Part shown: positions 61,974 through 64,000 of the stretch, in pieces | How positions within the stretch are numbered: position 1 is the stretch's first letter | Layout of the letters: each line of letters opens with the position of its first letter | From: Chitinophaga silvisoli | GTDB taxonomy: Bacteria > Bacteroidota > Bacteroidia > Chitinophagales > Chitinophagaceae | Length of the DNA: 64,000 bases | Assembly: GCF_003412465.1 (NCBI RefSeq) | Contig: NZ_QTJV01000001.1 | Location: 1,240,001 to 1,304,000, forward strand | Reading direction: 5' to 3' | Made by a program: the position numbers and the translations under genes | Notes under the pieces: generated by a model | Told to the model about the DNA's origin: nothing | What the model saw: the letters and a program-made list of their open reading frames with translations, nothing else | Database searches by the model: none

Positions 61974-63421
61974 CAGTAACCAGGATTTTGATCAGTAGTT
62001 GGGTTAATGGCAGTATTATAGTTGTATTCAACAGTTGGAATAGGCCATAGCATGTGCCGTTCTGCAATCGTCTTTCCTTTTACAGCAGCAATCACCTGCT
62101 GCGCAATACCGAGGCGTTTCAGGTCGAACCATCGCTTTCCTTCTCCGACATTCTCATACCCTCTTTCCTGTACGACCTTGTCGATGAATGCCTGCTGGCT
62201 GGCGTAATCAGACAGTTTAAAATCCACACTGGCATCCGCAATGAGGGGATCTTTACCATAAGCCCTGCGATGCACCATGTTCAATTTCTCCATTGCATCT
62301 GCTGTAGGACTACCTCCTGCCTGTGCCACTGCTTCTGCATAGAACAAGAGGAGGTCTGCATAGCGATACATAGGATAATCATTGCCTCCTGCAGTCACCG
62401 CACTTTTATCACTGAATTTCTTCAACAGGATGGTCGTGTTGCCTAAACCGAATGTTTGTGCATACCAGCAAAAAGAATAGCGGAGATCATTCTTATCCCA
62501 GTTCTTTACAAAGCTGTTTTGTTCGGAATCGCTGTAGAATGTATAATAACCACCAGGAGGATAATAACCTGAGTTAGGATAATGTGCATAGATAGGATAA
62601 GGGAAACCCTGCCCGGATGGCGTACGGGCAAATTTCAGGTAAAAGATTTCCTCTGTGGAACTGGCAATGTCCGGACCAAATAACTTATCAAAATCATTTG
62701 CTACAGCGACTTTTACCAGCGAGTACTTTGCTGAATTGATCACTTCCAGTGCCTTATCCCTGGCTTTGTCATATTGATGAAGGGTCATGTATACATCCGT
62801 CAGCACAGTTTTAGCAGACCATTTGGAGGGAGCTCCCACCTGGCGGGGATTGTCCGGTAAGTTTTGCTCTGCCCATTCCAGGTCTGCCAGGATGAAGTTA
62901 TACACATCTGATGCATTGGCTCTCGGCAGGTTAATTGAGTCCATGTTATTTTCATTGCGTAATGGAACGCCGCCCCAGTTACGCACCAGGTAGAAATAGC
63001 AAAGGCCTCGCATAAAACGGGCTTCTCCCAGGTACTTTTTCAGATCATCTTCAGTAAGGGATTTACCAAGGGGCGCTTTTTCAATCACGATATTCGCATC
63101 GCGGATGGACTCATAGAAATCTGTCCACATACTATTGATACGAGTGATATTCGTGTTGTCCAGGCCGTTATAGTCATTCAGCGGCGCGTGACTACCCCGG
63201 CCATAAAGGTATTCAGTATAAATTTCCTGTTGGCAAAGGTACAGTGCCCCTATAGTGCTAACCCGCCTGATCGGGATGTAAATAGCATTCAGCCCGGCTT
63301 CAACTTCGCTGGGCGTGTTATAAAATACTTCTGCCGCAATGGATTTTGGATGTTCTTCCAGTTTTTTTGAGCAGGAAGTCATCATGCATATAATGAATAG
63401 GAAAAGTATGGATTGTTTCAT
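61973..63421 (-). CDS. SusD/RagB-family outer-membrane lipoprotein
   Basis: The 482-residue lipoprotein (lipobox ICMMTSC, Cys17) has SusD helices (YLGEARFMRGLCYFYLVRNWGG cited as ARFMRGLCYFYLVRNWGG; LFYAEAVAQAGG) and the C-terminal motif VVQERGYENVGEGKRWFDLKR cited as ERGYENVGEGKRWFDLKR. It binds the ligand of the SusC partner upstream. ATG 63421 gives the lipoprotein signal; the frame extends to 63454 into the SusC end. The gap to SusC is 22 bp. Confidence 0.93.
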   Translation of the reverse strand: MKQSILFLFIICMMTSCSKKLEEHPKSIAAEVFYNTPSEVEAGLNAIYIPIRRVSTIGALYLCQQEIYTEYLYGRGSHAPLNDYNGLDNTNITRINSMWTDFYESIRDANIVIEKAPLGKSLTEDDLKKYLGEARFMRGLCYFYLVRNWGGVPLRNENNMDSINLPRANASDVYNFILADLEWAEQNLPDNPRQVGAPSKWSAKTVLTDVYMTLHQYDKARDKALEVINSAKYSLVKVAVANDFDKLFGPDIASSTEEIFYLKFARTPSGQGFPYPIYAHYPNSGYYPPGGYYTFYSDSEQNSFVKNWDKNDLRYSFCWYAQTFGLGNTTILLKKFSDKSAVTAGGNDYPMYRYADLLLFYAEAVAQAGGSPTADAMEKLNMVHRRAYGKDPLIADASVDFKLSDYASQQAFIDKVVQERGYENVGEGKRWFDLKRLGIAQQVIAAVKGKTIAERHMLWPIPTVEYNYNTAINPTTDQNPGY

Positions 63422-63443
63422 TGGTTGATATTTTAAATGATTT

Positions 63444-64000
63444 TTAGAAGCCACACCTGATACCGAATGTTACAGACTTGTACGTCGGGTATACAGAATA
63501 GTCAATGCCCTGGCGGATGGAGTTGGTACCCCCGTAGGCATTTACTTCAGGATCATACCATGAATATTTAGTAAAGGTGATCAGGTTTTGACCACTGGCA
63601 TAGATCTGGGCTGATTTCAACCAGTTCCAGCCGAGTTTTTTTGCAGGTACGCTATAAGCGAGTTGAATGTTTTTGAAACGCAGGTAAGAGCCGTCTTCTA
63701 CAAACCTGTCAGACATATTTGCGGAGATCGATCTGCTGATCTTAGGATATTTAGCATTCGGATTCTCAGCAGTCCAGTGGCTTTCGTAGACTTCTGCAGG
63801 CAGGTTGAGCCCCATACCCAGATCAAGAGAAACTGCTTTGTTCAGGTTAAAGATCTTATTGCCCTGGGAGCCTTGTATAAAGACCGTCAGCTCAAAACCT
63901 TTAAAGCTTAAAACAGAGTTCAGACCATATATGAAATCCGGATTGGGATCCCCGATGTAAGTCTTGTCAGCAGCGGAGATGGCACCATCCTTGTTGACAT
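63444..64000 (-). CDS. SusC/RagA-family transporter, C-terminal part (cut by window edge)
   Basis: The minus-strand frame is open from base 64000 to the stop at 63444, so only the last 185 codons are seen. They show the SusC C-terminus: DGAISAADKTYIGDPNPDF, then GLNSVLSFKGFELTVFIQG, a late barrel region with YLRFKNIQLAYSVP and a final aromatic residue (GIRCGF). First visible gene of a SusC-SusD-FAD oxidoreductase operon. Confidence 0.92.
   Translation of the reverse strand, partial: VNKDGAISAADKTYIGDPNPDFIYGLNSVLSFKGFELTVFIQGSQGNKIFNLNKAVSLDLGMGLNLPAEVYESHWTAENPNAKYPKISRSISANMSDRFVEDGSYLRFKNIQLAYSVPAKKLGWNWLKSAQIYASGQNLITFTKYSWYDPEVNAYGGTNSIRQGIDYSVYPTYKSVTFGIRCGF

Overview
The window looks like a chromosome segment of a glycan-degrading Bacteroidota, most likely Chitinophagaceae close to Chitinophaga. 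The reasons are several SusC/SusD pairs, an ECF sigma/FecR/STN-SusC signalling set, type IX secretion C-terminal sorting domains on many exported proteins, a TTTG-N19-TAnnTTTG promoter, and frequent TTG starts with poor Shine-Dalgarno sites. The genus is inferred from gene content, not from a marker gene.

Layout. (A) 1-7917 is an accessory region: a partial gene of unknown function, a phage KilAC-type antirepressor behind a cluster of GTTAAGC repeats, two decayed IS3-family transposase pieces placed back to back, and a 1449-residue caspase-like/NACHT/helical-repeat protein that looks like an NLR-type defence protein. It ends at tRNA-Leu(CAG), beside which lies a set of 11-bp repeats. (B) 8064-14361 holds trehalose and maltodextrin genes (treZ-treY, divergent GH13 alpha-glucosidase). 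(C) 14354-19683 holds mixed genes: GNAT acetyltransferase, GH92 mannosidase, YdeI-like protein, Kir-type K+ channel and a CvfB-like S1 protein. (D) 19837-25353 encodes three exported T9SS cargo proteins: a GH5 glucanase, a GH18 chitinase and an HEXXH protease. The set suits attack on fungal walls. (E) 25526-33371 on the minus strand is one response regulator-histidine kinase-TolC-RND-adaptor operon.

(F) 33806-41627 on the minus strand has a zinc alcohol dehydrogenase, two large CHU_C-type surface proteins, and a papain-like protease with a lectin-like propeller followed by a chagasin-type inhibitor. (G) 42040-52466 is an ECF sigma-FecR-SusC-SusD-thioredoxin locus followed by a hydrolase and a lipoprotein. 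(H) 52628-55134 pairs a short plus-strand transcription unit (71-codon ORF, structured RNA, strong terminator) with a convergent AAA ATPase/RloB pair resembling the AbiL abortive infection system. (I) 55328-59323 has an FtsX-type permease, an MDR oxidoreductase and a Crp-like regulator. (J) 59324-60023 is a 700-bp intergenic region with unusual repeats: three short hairpins with compensatory base changes, and an inverted array of 11-bp units. (K) 60024-64000 is a SusC (partial)-SusD-FAD oxidoreductase operon.

The most interesting items are the caspase-NACHT protein, the AbiL-like pair with its neighbouring structured transcript, the protease/inhibitor pair in which neither protein has a visible signal peptide, and the repeat-rich intergenic region at 59.3-60.0 kb. 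All functions are read from the sequence by eye; no database search was run.
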